From: Bacteroidota bacterium
Lineage (GTDB): Bacteria > Bacteroidota > JABWAT01
Reading direction: 5' to 3'
Assembly (NCBI GenBank): GCA_023151185.1
Contig: JAKLJL010000001.1
Location: forward strand, 372,001-436,000
Length of the DNA stretch: 64,000 bases
Position 1 is the stretch's first letter, and each line of letters begins with the position of its first letter. Below the pieces are notes generated by a model. The model worked only from the letters and a program-made list of their open reading frames with translations. It was not told the origin of the DNA and ran no database searches. Shown here one piece after another: positions 49,453-58,530 of this stretch. The position numbers and the translations under genes are program-made.

Positions 49453-49992
49453 ATGTTCGGCAACCGTCTGTGGGTACTTTACCTGATTTCCGGTTTTTTG
49501 CTTGGCTGTCAGCCCGAAAAATTTAGGGAAGCAGGTTCAGAAAATACCGGATCCACTTTTCAGCCTTCAGATTATGGTCTGCAGGATAATCCGGTAAAAC
49601 TTGTCAGAGGTCAGGTCTTGTACCTGCCGGTTTATTCCAACATTCCCTATTCACTTGATTCAGTCAAGTTTGATATGAGTGCTTTTCTGGCAGTTCACAA
49701 CACTGACTTCAGGCAACCGGTCCGGATAAAAAGAATTCAGTTTTTCAATTCGAAAGGGCGGATGGTAAAAGAGTATACTGAAACTCCCGCCAGACAACTG
49801 GGACCACTCGAAACCGCCGATTTTTATGTACCATACAGTGACAAAAGCGGAACGGGGGCCAATTTCCTGATTGAATGGGAATCTGATTCTCTTGTCACTG
49901 AACCTCTGATTGAATCCGTAACAATCAACCTGAATTCCCCAAACAGTCTGGCGGTTCTCAGTACCGGGAAAGTTCTTCGTGAAAGGCGGTAA
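49453..49992 (+). CDS. DUF3124 family lipoprotein
   Basis: A 179-residue protein with a lipoprotein signal (LWVLYLISGFLLGC). The mature part carries DUF3124 motifs: GQVLYLPVYSNIPYS, FLAVHNTDFRQPVRIKRIQFFNSKGRMVKEYTETPARQLGPLETADFYVP and GANFLIEWESD. The function is unknown. The start is ATG 49453 behind AAAAGGA; the in-frame start at 49417 would put charged residues ahead of the signal. It converges with the next gene after 3 nt. Confidence 0.85.
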   Translation: MFGNRLWVLYLISGFLLGCQPEKFREAGSENTGSTFQPSDYGLQDNPVKLVRGQVLYLPVYSNIPYSLDSVKFDMSAFLAVHNTDFRQPVRIKRIQFFNSKGRMVKEYTETPARQLGPLETADFYVPYSDKSGTGANFLIEWESDSLVTEPLIESVTINLNSPNSLAVLSTGKVLRERR

Positions 49993-49995
49993 CCC

Positions 49996-50400
49996 TCACT
50001 TCTGATGTGGCTCTCTTTCAGCACTATAATACCCAGATGCAAACAGGATCAGTCCAATACTGCCGAAGATAGCCTGAAATGGATGGAAAACCTGAATCAG
50101 GAGAATCTGAACCAAAATCCAACCTGAAAGAAGGATTCCCTGAAGCATGATCAGCCAGGGTGCTTTCGGGTGGCCGAGTACCACAAACAAAAAAGCAGTC
50201 AGCCCCAGAAATCCGTTTACCGCAAGAAGAATTATCCCGGGAATCAGATAGTCTGAAAAGGGAGTTCCTGCCAGATAAGAAATTGGAAGACCAAGCGAAG
50301 ATCCGTCCGGATTGGTAACCAGATGGTAGCCGCCGAAAAAGGCTCCGGTCCAGTTCAGAAAAAGAAGGGCAGCGGTCAGAAAGGTGAGCAGTTTTTTCAT
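49996..50400 (-). CDS. Small membrane protein (134 aa), unknown
   Basis: There are about four membrane segments (LLTFLTAALLFLNWTGAFFGG, DYLIPGIILLAVNGFLGLTAFLFVVL, LIMLQGILLSGWILVQILLIQVF, AIFGSIGLILFASGYY). I do not recognise a named family; similar uncharacterised proteins occur in FCB and actinobacterial genomes. It is followed on the opposite strand by DUF3124 and preceded, on its own strand, by the GH66 gene 15 nt upstream, so it may be the last gene of that transcript. Confidence 0.7.
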   Translation of the reverse strand: MKKLLTFLTAALLFLNWTGAFFGGYHLVTNPDGSSLGLPISYLAGTPFSDYLIPGIILLAVNGFLGLTAFLFVVLGHPKAPWLIMLQGILLSGWILVQILLIQVFHPFQAIFGSIGLILFASGYYSAEREPHQK

Positions 50401-50415
50401 CGTTTTCCCGGGATT

Positions 50416-52149
50416 TTAATTTTCAAGTGTAATCAGAGTCCAGATGCCAAGTTGAGGGAGCGTGAAGTGAGATTCCTTGCTTTCAACGGTTATTTCCGGG
50501 AAAACAGGCGCCCCAGACCGGTAATCCGGCGACGCAATCCAGATTTTAGAATAAGTCCCGGGTACAGCAACCTGTACTGACTGGAAGGTGGTTGGCCAGG
50601 CTTTGGTTCCGTTTGTATCCCGCCAGTCAAGGGATGAAACCCCAGAGAGATTAATCAGGCTGATCACCGTTTTGTTGCCGGTTTGCTTTGATAAAGCCAC
50701 CACCCTGTTGCTTTGATACGGCCAGTTCTGAACCGGAATTGCGCCCTGGTTTAAACTGATCGGAACGGCGCTGAAACCAGATGACGTTACGAGCAATTCC
50801 TGATAGGCTACCTGAAAATCGTACCAGGCGATCAGTTTTTTCTCCAGATCCTGAGGCATTGCCAGATTAGAGTTCGGAAAGTATTCCTTTCCGAGCATGT
50901 GTTCACCCAATTCAAGATGAAAACCCCCGGCTGCGAAAATAAACGAATCGGTCAGCAGTACCGACGGTACATTGAAAGTCCCGGGTGAATCGGCCTTTTT
51001 ATAGTTCATATAGGCTGCCAGAACAGTTTTCCTGCCATAAGTTGTTTGGTTACCGGCCAGAATCGAAAGCAGACTGGAATACGTATCGTTGGGTGACCAG
51101 ACTTCAGTATATAAAAAAGGAGTTGGTGCAGAACCAGCCGTCTTCAGGCCATATTGATTCACCAGATTAAAACTGTTTTTCTTTTCAGGAAACCGGCTGG
51201 CAAACCGGTTGATCAGCGTCCCGAAAAAATCTTCCGGGTTAACCCGGTTTCCGTCAGAATCATAGACCACACCCCGGTCGCCAAGCTGATCCATGTGGAA
51301 CCCGTCAAAATCGAGAACCTCGTAAACTTCGGCCGTTTTTTCAAGCAGATAATCCTGCCAGCCAGTTAACCCGGGATTGACTACCCAGATATCCGAGGTG
51401 AAGGGCGGTTCGGGCAGATCATGACAATCAGGGGTCAATGCTGTCTGATCGCGGTATAAAAACCACTCCGGTGAGACCCCGTCAGCTTCTGCCGTTGAAG
51501 TTGCTCCATACATCAGGTTATAGAAATAGGCCTTCATTCCCCGTTCATGTGCCCGGGTGATGTAATTCTGAACGGTAGAAAGTGAATTCGTCCGTCCACT
51601 GATATCCTGCCACTCCCGGGCAGGTGCTCCGGTAGTACCGGCAAGCGGATCGTGGTGTTTAAAGTGCCAGTCATAAAACTGAATTCCCTTAATGTGGTAC
51701 CGGGTTAATTTTTCAATGACTGCCGGTGAATAGTCCTGAGCGGAAAATTTGGAAAGAAAACCAAACCGGGGATAGTCCATTGATTCTCCGGTTGCATCAA
51801 TTCCGACTGTTCCGAGAGTTTTGTCGATACCGTTTTCGGTCACAGACAGTTCACACAGAAAGCTGCTGTATCCCTCTGGAATTTGCCAGTCCCATGAAGA
51901 CCCGGATGCTGCGTGTGAGTCGACAAGAGTACCCCCAGACCAGTATTTTATTTGGGTCCCGGCTGGCAGGGAGGCCTCAATTGAAAAGTGAACAGTTTCA
52001 AACGGTGAATATGCTGCCTTATCTGTAGAGGGTAATTCCGGGAAATAGGAGTTGGGCGGAGTTGATATGGAACCGGGACCGGTGCTGTCTGAACAGGAGA
52101 GCAAAACCGGAATCCAAAGAATATAAAGAAGAGAAAAAAACCTGGACAT
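50416..52149 (-). CDS. GH66 family glycoside hydrolase (dextranase-like) lipoprotein
   Basis: A 577-residue surface lipoprotein (signal LLYILWIPVLLSC, lipidated C19). An N-terminal beta-sandwich (about 35-130) precedes a GH66-type barrel: MDYPRFGFLSKFSAQD, IKGIQFYDWHFKHH, MKAYFYNLMYGA, the likely nucleophile Asp in FDGFHMDQLGD and the likely acid/base Glu in FLYTEVWSPND. A C-terminal beta domain follows. GH66 enzymes cut alpha-1,6-glucan (dextran) or make cyclic isomaltooligosaccharides. No transporter or transferase gene is adjacent, so the product cannot be told. Confidence 0.85.
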   Translation of the reverse strand: MSRFFSLLYILWIPVLLSCSDSTGPGSISTPPNSYFPELPSTDKAAYSPFETVHFSIEASLPAGTQIKYWSGGTLVDSHAASGSSWDWQIPEGYSSFLCELSVTENGIDKTLGTVGIDATGESMDYPRFGFLSKFSAQDYSPAVIEKLTRYHIKGIQFYDWHFKHHDPLAGTTGAPAREWQDISGRTNSLSTVQNYITRAHERGMKAYFYNLMYGATSTAEADGVSPEWFLYRDQTALTPDCHDLPEPPFTSDIWVVNPGLTGWQDYLLEKTAEVYEVLDFDGFHMDQLGDRGVVYDSDGNRVNPEDFFGTLINRFASRFPEKKNSFNLVNQYGLKTAGSAPTPFLYTEVWSPNDTYSSLLSILAGNQTTYGRKTVLAAYMNYKKADSPGTFNVPSVLLTDSFIFAAGGFHLELGEHMLGKEYFPNSNLAMPQDLEKKLIAWYDFQVAYQELLVTSSGFSAVPISLNQGAIPVQNWPYQSNRVVALSKQTGNKTVISLINLSGVSSLDWRDTNGTKAWPTTFQSVQVAVPGTYSKIWIASPDYRSGAPVFPEITVESKESHFTLPQLGIWTLITLEN

Positions 52150-52311
52150 ACCTTCCGTCCTCAGTCATTGAAGTTCTGTAAAAGATGAAAATAGAACAAG
52201 GCTAATAGAATGGGAACCCGGCCGGAGATAAAATGACCTCTGAGTTTTATTTTTTACACCTGAGCTGGAGGTGGGGCAGTGTTTTTAGGGAGGGCGGAGT
52301 GAACTTTCTGG

Positions 52312-52884
52312 TCAGGAAATCATAATTCCATGGTGAGAGACAAGTCCAGGAAGGCCGGAAAGGCTGAATCTGGCCTTTTTTATCCGGTTCCTGGACGGAT
52401 CTATGGCAAATCCGGTTGCTGTTCTGAAATCGGCTTGCTCCAGAATAGAATGATTGAACTGAGCACCGGTCAGCCGGCAGTTGTCAAAGTCTGCTTCGGT
52501 GAGGTCTGTTTCGGTAAAATCTGCTTCTTTCATTGAGCAGGAGTGAAACCGGGTTTTCCGCATGTCCTTCCTGTAAAAACAGGTAAGATCCATCAGGCAA
52601 TCTGAAAAAGAGACTGAAAAGAGAAAATCCGCACAGGATTCGAAATGTACACCCAGCAGCTTGCACCGGTTAAACCTGACATCCTTTAATGCCGTTTTTT
52701 CCAGTTTGACCAGGCTTAAATCGCAATCATAAAAGCTGCAGTCAGTGAATGTGTATCCCGAAAGGGTAGCCCCTGAAAATTTGCAAACCCGGAATTCACA
52801 CCCCGAATAGTCACCAAATGGCAACGGGTTGAGGTGAAATTCTTTCCCCTCAAAAATCTGGTCTTCGAACCGGTTTTCTTTCAT
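52312..52884 (-). CDS. Pentapeptide repeat protein
   Basis: A 190-residue protein made largely of A(D/N)LXX-type repeats that form a right-handed quadrilateral beta-helix: FSGATLSGYTFTDCSFYDCDLSLV, LKDVRFNRCKLLGVHF, MKEADFTETDLTEADFDNCRLTGAQFNHSILEQADFR. It is a Qnr/McbG-like fold, which can mimic DNA and protect gyrase, but most members are uncharacterised and no resistance role should be assumed. Its ATG overlaps the stop of the dehydrogenase gene by one base (TAATG), so the two are translationally coupled. Confidence 0.88.
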   Translation of the reverse strand: MKENRFEDQIFEGKEFHLNPLPFGDYSGCEFRVCKFSGATLSGYTFTDCSFYDCDLSLVKLEKTALKDVRFNRCKLLGVHFESCADFLFSVSFSDCLMDLTCFYRKDMRKTRFHSCSMKEADFTETDLTEADFDNCRLTGAQFNHSILEQADFRTATGFAIDPSRNRIKKARFSLSGLPGLVSHHGIMIS

Positions 52885-54026
52885 TAACTTAAAACCCTGA
52901 CTGATTTCCTGTAGATCACCTGTCTTTCCTTCAGATAGTGAAGAATATAGGCAAAAGCCGTTTCCTGCTTTCCGATGAGTTCGGGCGGGAACACGCCTTT
53001 TTCAGTAAACAGTCCGTCCAGAAAAAGATTGGCCGCTGCAGTGGCGGTGTATCCGGTGGTTCTGGCCATTGAAGAGGTTTGGGTTGCCGGGTCGTACTCA
53101 TCATACAGATCGTAAACAATTTCTTCGGTTTGGCCCAGAGAATTTTGCCCGGTCAGGGTAACCCGCATGACCGTAAGTTCGGGTTCTGTTTCACCCAATT
53201 TCCATTCTTTGAACAGGATCCGGCTGGTGACATCCAGCGGTGAGAAGGGCCCTGAGGCGCCGGTCAGCGGTGTTTCACTAAAGAAACCGGACTCCTTAAG
53301 TCCTCTGACAACCTCGACGTGGCCCGGGTAGCGCAACGTTTTTTCTTTCATATTGGGGATGTTAGGCAAAGTAAACAGGATGGTTCTGAGTCCGTCAGTA
53401 TTAAACGCCTCCAGGGTTCCGACCTCATCAAATTGCCGGTATTCGCAATCGGACAGGGCTTCCCGGGTCACGATGACCCCATTTTCAACAAATCTGGCCG
53501 GGCGGGTATATTCTTCAATCACGTCGCCCGGAGAGAAGGGGGCTTTATAAAAAAACGGCCATTTCTTCACTTTGGGGAGTCCGCCGACCAGTGTTTCAAA
53601 ATGAGTCAGTTTCAGAACTTCGTTATACCTGCCCAATATCAGGTTATGCATCCCGGGAGCCACACCGCAGTCCACAATTGCGGTAACCCCCTTTTCTTTG
53701 GCAAGTGCATCCAGATCCAGTGAATTTTCTGGAAAGAAGGAAATATCAACCAGGTTTTTCCCTGCAGAGAGGACTGTTTTTACCGTTTCATACCCCAGAA
53801 ATCCGGGTACGGCGCAAACCACCAGATCAAACGGGGCAACAGCCGATTTCACTGCCGCTGTATCCTGTACATTCAGTTGAAGGGTCTGGAGGGCTGGACA
53901 CTTTTTCCGGATATGTGCCAAACGATCGGGATTTACATCTGCCAGTGTTACTGAATGTTTTCCGGTCAGGTCAATGGCCATTGCACTGCCAACCATTCCC
54001 GCACCAATTACAAGGAGTTTTTTCAT
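52884..54026 (-). CDS. Saccharopine dehydrogenase-like (lysine 6-dehydrogenase type) NAD(P) oxidoreductase
   Basis: A 380-residue cytosolic enzyme. The N-terminal Rossmann motif MKKLLVIGAGMVGSAMAIDL, then LVVCAVPGFLGYETVKTVLSAGKNLVDISFF and VDCGVAPGMHNLILGRY are typical of the saccharopine dehydrogenase/LOR group. VGGLPKVKKWPFFYKAPFSPGDVIEEYTRPARF and the MARTTGYTATAAANLFLDG C-terminal region fit the catalytic domain. Possible roles are lysine degradation or a related amino acid oxidation. It is upstream of, and coupled to, the pentapeptide repeat gene. Confidence 0.88.
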   Translation of the reverse strand: MKKLLVIGAGMVGSAMAIDLTGKHSVTLADVNPDRLAHIRKKCPALQTLQLNVQDTAAVKSAVAPFDLVVCAVPGFLGYETVKTVLSAGKNLVDISFFPENSLDLDALAKEKGVTAIVDCGVAPGMHNLILGRYNEVLKLTHFETLVGGLPKVKKWPFFYKAPFSPGDVIEEYTRPARFVENGVIVTREALSDCEYRQFDEVGTLEAFNTDGLRTILFTLPNIPNMKEKTLRYPGHVEVVRGLKESGFFSETPLTGASGPFSPLDVTSRILFKEWKLGETEPELTVMRVTLTGQNSLGQTEEIVYDLYDEYDPATQTSSMARTTGYTATAAANLFLDGLFTEKGVFPPELIGKQETAFAYILHYLKERQVIYRKSVRVLS

Positions 54027-54220
54027 GTCCTGATTCCTTTAGGTATCCTGCAAAGGTACTAAAATAATTGGGGACTTTGAGTTGTTCTGCAGGCTGGGAT
54101 TCAGGTAAACTGCGGTTAAAATGAGCAAACTAAAAGAAGGAACCTATCTCCGGCTGGCTTCATCGTATTTTGAACCGGCCTGTTGACCACCGGAAGTTCA
54201 TCTTGAAGGTCAGGTCCGGA

Positions 54221-55948
54221 TCAGGGCTTTCCGCCAGAGCCAATTGATGTGACGGTTGAAGAAACGGTAAACGTGGTATAAAGGGTTCCGCCCGAGTAGG
54301 TTCCGCCTGTTAAAAATCCGCCATAATCAGAACCGGTAGAGATTCCTCCGGTGAAAACCCTGTAGGTTGAGCCTTTCTGGAGCTGGGGTGACGAATACAC
54401 AATTGAGTAATAGCTTCTTAAGGGTTTAAACGTAACCACTGAATTGCCATCCGTGTCTTCAATATGAAACAGGGTCCCTGCCGTTTTCGCCGAAGTCAGA
54501 ATCAATTTCAGGGAATATTGGGTTGAAGCAGAGCCTGGCGCCTGTGTCATGTTGGAATTGGTTCCCGATATGATGACGGTACCGCCGGTAATGACACAGG
54601 TTCCGTTATAATCCAGGCCAACTTCCGGGTTACTCTGGGGACCATGGACAATGACCAGTCCGCCCGAAATATGGACATCTCCATTACTGTCGAGGCCGTC
54701 TCCGGTTGTCGAACTGATCAATAACGAACCGCCAGTCATTGAAAACAGACTTCCATCGGCAGATTCGCCTCCTGTACCATAGGTAGCATTTATTCCATCA
54801 TCCGAAGAATATACAGTTATAGTTCCATCGTCAATGGTAATCTTACCAGCTTCAATTCCTTCAACTGACTTTGAAACAGTCAGAGTTCCGCCAGAAATCA
54901 GGATATTTTTTTCTGCATGAATTCCATCATCACCGGAAGAAACAGAAACAGTTCCGTTTTTAAGTGTTAAATCCTGGTTGGAATGAAGACCATCATCTGC
55001 CGAATTAACCTGAACCGATCCGCCTTCCAGAATCAGGTGATAGCCTGCTTTTATCCCTTTTGCAGATAGGGAGGAAGCAACGGTTTTCGAACTTCCTCCA
55101 CCTGTTGTAATTGAAAGTGTCCCTGAGAGGATCCTGATGTCGCTTTGTGAAACCACTCCATCTCCACCTGCTGTCACCGTCACCGATGCCGATTCTGATT
55201 TAATAAAGCCAGAGCTTAAGTCGTCTTCGTTTTGTCCTTTAATTCCGTCGCCGCCTGCAGATACAGAAATGGTTCCACCCGAAAGTGATACATAGTCTTT
55301 TCCCTGAATTCCGTCGTTTTTAGCCTGTACGGTAATTGAGCCTGAGTGGATATTAAGTCCGTCTTTACTGACAATTCCATCGTTGAACCGGCCGGTAACC
55401 GACAGCAGTCCTTTTCCGAAAAGAATCAGGTCTGATTTTGAGAAAAGAGTGGCATTGGGTTCCTGGGAAGCCACATTGTCATAAATGTAAGTTGAGGCAT
55501 CTACCAGAGAATTGGTTGTTCTTTCCGGGAGGAAGATCACCAGCTTTTCTGCCTTCCTGCAATAAACCGGTGAATTGGCTGAACTGGCGAGGGAGACCTG
55601 ATCAAAAATCAGAACGACCTTTCCGGAGTCGTCACAGTTAATCTGAATCTGTCCATCAGTTAAGGTACCGGTAAACCGATAGGCACCTGCCTTTGTCAGG
55701 AGAATGGTACCGCCCTGAATCTGCACAAGTCCGGAAGCAGAAATGGCTCCTGATCCGTTCAATGTGACGGTTATTTCACTTGCAGGATCCCAGATAAAAT
55801 CATCCGGCTCTGTTCGGGTTGTCGTATCCACTTCACTGATTGCTGTGTCTTCATCCCCGGATGAGGATGCCGGATTTTCACTGCATGAAACCAGTGTCAT
55901 CAAAAGTGCCAGAGAGCAGCACATAAAAAGTGAAATAAAGCGGATCAT
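54221..55948 (-). CDS. Cthe_2159-like carbohydrate-binding beta-helix lipoprotein
   Basis: A 575-residue lipoprotein (LALLMTLVSC signal). Most of the chain is a right-handed beta-helix built of repeated short units with DG or DD turns: DGIVSKDGLNIHSGSITV, DGIQGKDYVSLSGGTISV, DGIKGQNEDDLSSG, DGLHSNQDLTLKNGTVSV, DGIHAEKNILISGGTLTV, DGINATYGTGG. This is the pattern of the DUF4353/carbohydrate-binding family whose studied member binds acidic polysaccharide with calcium. It likely binds polymers at the cell surface and has no recognised catalytic site. An ADP-ribosylglycohydrolase gene lies upstream on the same strand. Confidence 0.87.
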   Translation of the reverse strand: MIRFISLFMCCSLALLMTLVSCSENPASSSGDEDTAISEVDTTTRTEPDDFIWDPASEITVTLNGSGAISASGLVQIQGGTILLTKAGAYRFTGTLTDGQIQINCDDSGKVVLIFDQVSLASSANSPVYCRKAEKLVIFLPERTTNSLVDASTYIYDNVASQEPNATLFSKSDLILFGKGLLSVTGRFNDGIVSKDGLNIHSGSITVQAKNDGIQGKDYVSLSGGTISVSAGGDGIKGQNEDDLSSGFIKSESASVTVTAGGDGVVSQSDIRILSGTLSITTGGGSSKTVASSLSAKGIKAGYHLILEGGSVQVNSADDGLHSNQDLTLKNGTVSVSSGDDGIHAEKNILISGGTLTVSKSVEGIEAGKITIDDGTITVYSSDDGINATYGTGGESADGSLFSMTGGSLLISSTTGDGLDSNGDVHISGGLVIVHGPQSNPEVGLDYNGTCVITGGTVIISGTNSNMTQAPGSASTQYSLKLILTSAKTAGTLFHIEDTDGNSVVTFKPLRSYYSIVYSSPQLQKGSTYRVFTGGISTGSDYGGFLTGGTYSGGTLYTTFTVSSTVTSIGSGGKP

Positions 55949-56024
55949 TAGTCATCCCCAATGTAGTACCGGGTACGACAATCTGGTGAATCAAAACTTG
56001 CAGGGGGGGCAGAAAGAGTTTAAT

Positions 56025-57368
56025 TCACTTACCGGAAGAATTCAGGGTTTCAACCGGAATCACCCAGTTACCGGTTCCCGGGTCCTTGCTGCCGTTCATC
56101 AGGGTAAGCACCGTTCTTTCCGTTATATCTGCTCCGGTTTTTGCCATGGCGCTGAATGAATCAATTCCACCGTTGCTGAAGTTAATCCGGGTCCGGTGAA
56201 TATTGTAGGTTCCGGAAAAAGTCCGGCCGAAGATCTTTTCAATACCGGTTCTGCCATTCATAAAGCCCAGAAGTCCGCCCCAGGTTGCGGTTGGATTATC
56301 TGAATCCCATCCTGTCAGAACTCCGATTTTAATGGTTTCCCGGATATCCCCCTCGCCATAAAAGTAACTGATCAGGCTGGCGGCAAAGTTAATTCCGGCA
56401 GCAAAGCATCCGTTACAGTACAAATTCCGGGAAGTGACGGTGTATCCGTCTTCCTGACGGACCTGATACCGGTCGTAAACTTCATCACGGGTTTGCTCCC
56501 AGGGAATTCCGCTTTGGTAACGCGACTTGACAAAGTCGAACATTTTTGCCGGGTAGGTTGAATCTGGAAGGTGTTTTCTGGCTTGATTGGCCATGGACAT
56601 CAGTTTGGTTTTAACTGGGAAGGTATCAGGTTGGGCAGATGCCAGGGAATACAGGATCACATAAAATTCTGAAATCTGAACAGCCTCCCTGCTTGCGGTT
56701 GTGCGGATGGGGAGCCGTGCCATTTCAAGGGCAACATCAGGTCTTGCCGGGGCAAAAAGTCCAAAAATCTCGGTTGTTAGCTGAGCATCGATCATGTCGG
56801 ATTCCGGATTATTGTCAGGGTCTGAGGTTGCAGGAGGTAACATTCCTTTCTGCATAAGATCAAAAGCCTTTTGGTTTGAAACCCACAGATAATTTTCTTC
56901 CTCCTTCCGGATATGACGAAGCCATCCATCCCGGATCATGTCAGGTGTGAGCAAGCTGGTTTTATGCTCATCCAGAAGGCTTTGGTAGAGATACTCAATA
57001 TCCGTATCATCATCCGAGCCCCAGGGTTCAGAATCATCTGCATACACAAAGGTAATTACCGGCGACAGATCAGACGGTTTTCCCGGATTCCAGATGTTGG
57101 GCTGATCCGGTTTCCCCCAATCGTCCCGGGTATAAAATTTCCCGGTTTTGATTTCACCGATGTTTCCGATTTTATCCATTTCTGTGACCAGTCCGGTCCA
57201 GTTGGCGATGGATTCACCCAGCCAGAAACCGTAAAGGCGGTTCTGATACTCCTCAGGTGAGATCACGACTTGATGGCTGAAGTTTGGTTCTGTACCAGCA
57301 GAGGAATGTGAGGTGGCGGCCGGGATCCGGCTCTGAAGAAGAAGGAGGAAAAGCAATAAGGGTGTCAT
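56025..57368 (-). CDS. Secreted ADP-ribosylglycohydrolase family protein
   Basis: A 447-residue protein with a signal peptide (MTPLLLFLLLLQSRIPAATS). ADP-ribosylglycohydrolase marks are YGFWLGESIANWTGLVTEMDK, the metal-binding acidic cluster YADDSEPWGSDDDTDIEYLYQ and the C-terminal second metal motif IGVLTGWDSDNPTATWGGLLGFMNG. Most relatives are cytosolic and remove ADP-ribose from proteins; export is unusual and the substrate may differ, perhaps a glycan or nucleoside. A conserved CNGCFAAGINFAASLISYFYGEGD helix precedes the second motif. It shares a minus-strand run with the beta-helix lipoprotein. Confidence 0.85.
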   Translation of the reverse strand: MTPLLLFLLLLQSRIPAATSHSSAGTEPNFSHQVVISPEEYQNRLYGFWLGESIANWTGLVTEMDKIGNIGEIKTGKFYTRDDWGKPDQPNIWNPGKPSDLSPVITFVYADDSEPWGSDDDTDIEYLYQSLLDEHKTSLLTPDMIRDGWLRHIRKEEENYLWVSNQKAFDLMQKGMLPPATSDPDNNPESDMIDAQLTTEIFGLFAPARPDVALEMARLPIRTTASREAVQISEFYVILYSLASAQPDTFPVKTKLMSMANQARKHLPDSTYPAKMFDFVKSRYQSGIPWEQTRDEVYDRYQVRQEDGYTVTSRNLYCNGCFAAGINFAASLISYFYGEGDIRETIKIGVLTGWDSDNPTATWGGLLGFMNGRTGIEKIFGRTFSGTYNIHRTRINFSNGGIDSFSAMAKTGADITERTVLTLMNGSKDPGTGNWVIPVETLNSSGK

Positions 57369-57533
57369 GGTTTCGGAGTCCCAAAACTGGAATGGTCGGG
57401 AAAAAAGCGGCAGAAGTCAATTTCAATTATCGGGAATCAAACAGGTCCGGGACCCGGTTGTTGAAACCTGATCCCGGGTTCAGTTTAGCCTGGAGCAGAA
57501 AAATCAGTCAGCCAATTCCGGTTATCTGACCTC

Positions 57534-58055
57534 TTACCCCAGAATTTTCTTCAGATTCTCAAGTCCTTTTTCGAGATCTTTCCCGAGCATTTTAGTAAAA
57601 ACCGGCTTCATCAGTGTCATGGGAGGTTTCATCCGGCCATAAAATCCCCATTGGATCCGGGTCATACCCTGACCGGCATCGGTGACTTCAAACCGGGCTT
57701 TGGCGACATCCTGCATGGGTCTGGAAAACCTCAGCTCACAGGTAATGCTTTTCCCGGGGATAATTTCCTTAATTTCCTGTTCACCGGCTCCCACGTTTTT
57801 ATTTGTGGCGCTGTCCCAGCGGTAAATAAACCCGACTTCACCATCGGTTCCTTCTGTTTCCTTTTTCATGCCGGGGTCGGCCATATTCCAGACACTGAAG
57901 TGATCCTGATTCCGGACCAGTTTCAGATACCCGAAAACTTCGTCTGCCGGCCGTGACACGGTCAGTTGTTTTTCAATCCGCATTTCCTTCGGAATGATCA
58001 AAGAAACAAGGAACAGAACCAGAATCAGTGCGGCAATAACGTAAAAGACGAACAT
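57534..58055 (-). CDS. SRPBCC (polyketide cyclase-like) protein with membrane anchor
   Basis: A 173-residue protein. A single N-terminal membrane segment (MFVFYVIAALILVLFLVSLII) anchors a START-like domain: KQLTVSRPADEVFGYLKLVRNQDHFSVWNMADPGMKKE, GFIYRWDSATNKNVGAGEQEIKEIIPGKSITCELRF and the C-terminal helix MTLMKPVFTKMLGKDLEKGLENLKKIL. The ligand is unknown. It is followed upstream, 15 nt away, by a second SRPBCC gene, so the two form a pair. Confidence 0.85.
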   Translation of the reverse strand: MFVFYVIAALILVLFLVSLIIPKEMRIEKQLTVSRPADEVFGYLKLVRNQDHFSVWNMADPGMKKETEGTDGEVGFIYRWDSATNKNVGAGEQEIKEIIPGKSITCELRFSRPMQDVAKARFEVTDAGQGMTRIQWGFYGRMKPPMTLMKPVFTKMLGKDLEKGLENLKKILG

Positions 58056-58070
58056 GAGATTTTCCTTTCT

Positions 58071-58499
58071 TCAGGTTAACGATTCAGTATATTTTTTGAA
58101 CTGGTTCAGAATAGCCTGCCAGCCTTGCTTCTGAAGGTCAGCAGAATTGATGTTTTCAGCTTCGAACTGTTCAGTCACCACTGTGCCGTCTGGTCCATCA
58201 GAAAACCGGATGACCACTTTTCTTCCGTCATCCAGTACGTAGCTCAGTTCCCGGCAGGGACTCACTGTTTCATAAACTCCGCCAAAATCAAACCCGAAAC
58301 TTCCGTCTCTGGCTTCCATCCGGGCACTGAAAGCCCCGCCTGGCCTTAAGTCAACCGAGGCTGACGGGCAACACCAGTCCCCTGAAGCAAAATTCCAGTT
58401 GATGATATGTGCGGGATCCGTCCAGGACTGCCAGACGGTTTCCGGCGATGCGGAAACGACAGTTTCGACGGTGATGGTTACTGATTTTTCTTCACTCAT
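58071..58499 (-). CDS. SRPBCC/AHSA1-like family protein
   Basis: A 142-residue cytosolic START-like protein. ITVETVVSASPETVWQSWTDPAHIINWNFASGDWCCPSASVDLRPGGAFSARMEARDGSFGFDFGGVYETV is a typical AHSA1/YndB pattern, and EQFEAENINSADLQKQGWQAILNQFKKYTES is the usual C-terminal helix. The ATG at 58499 follows AAAAGGAGGCAG and is preferred over the in-frame 58646, whose extra residues are basic and unlike the family. It is co-directional with the membrane-anchored relative downstream. Confidence 0.87.
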   Translation of the reverse strand: MSEEKSVTITVETVVSASPETVWQSWTDPAHIINWNFASGDWCCPSASVDLRPGGAFSARMEARDGSFGFDFGGVYETVSPCRELSYVLDDGRKVVIRFSDGPDGTVVTEQFEAENINSADLQKQGWQAILNQFKKYTESLT

Positions 58500-58530
58500 T
58501 CTGCCTCCTTTTAAGTCAGTTGCGGTTTTT

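Noticed and set aside
54121-54186. A 21-codon frame starting at ATG 54121
   Set aside because: It is too short, has no supporting context and no conserved feature.
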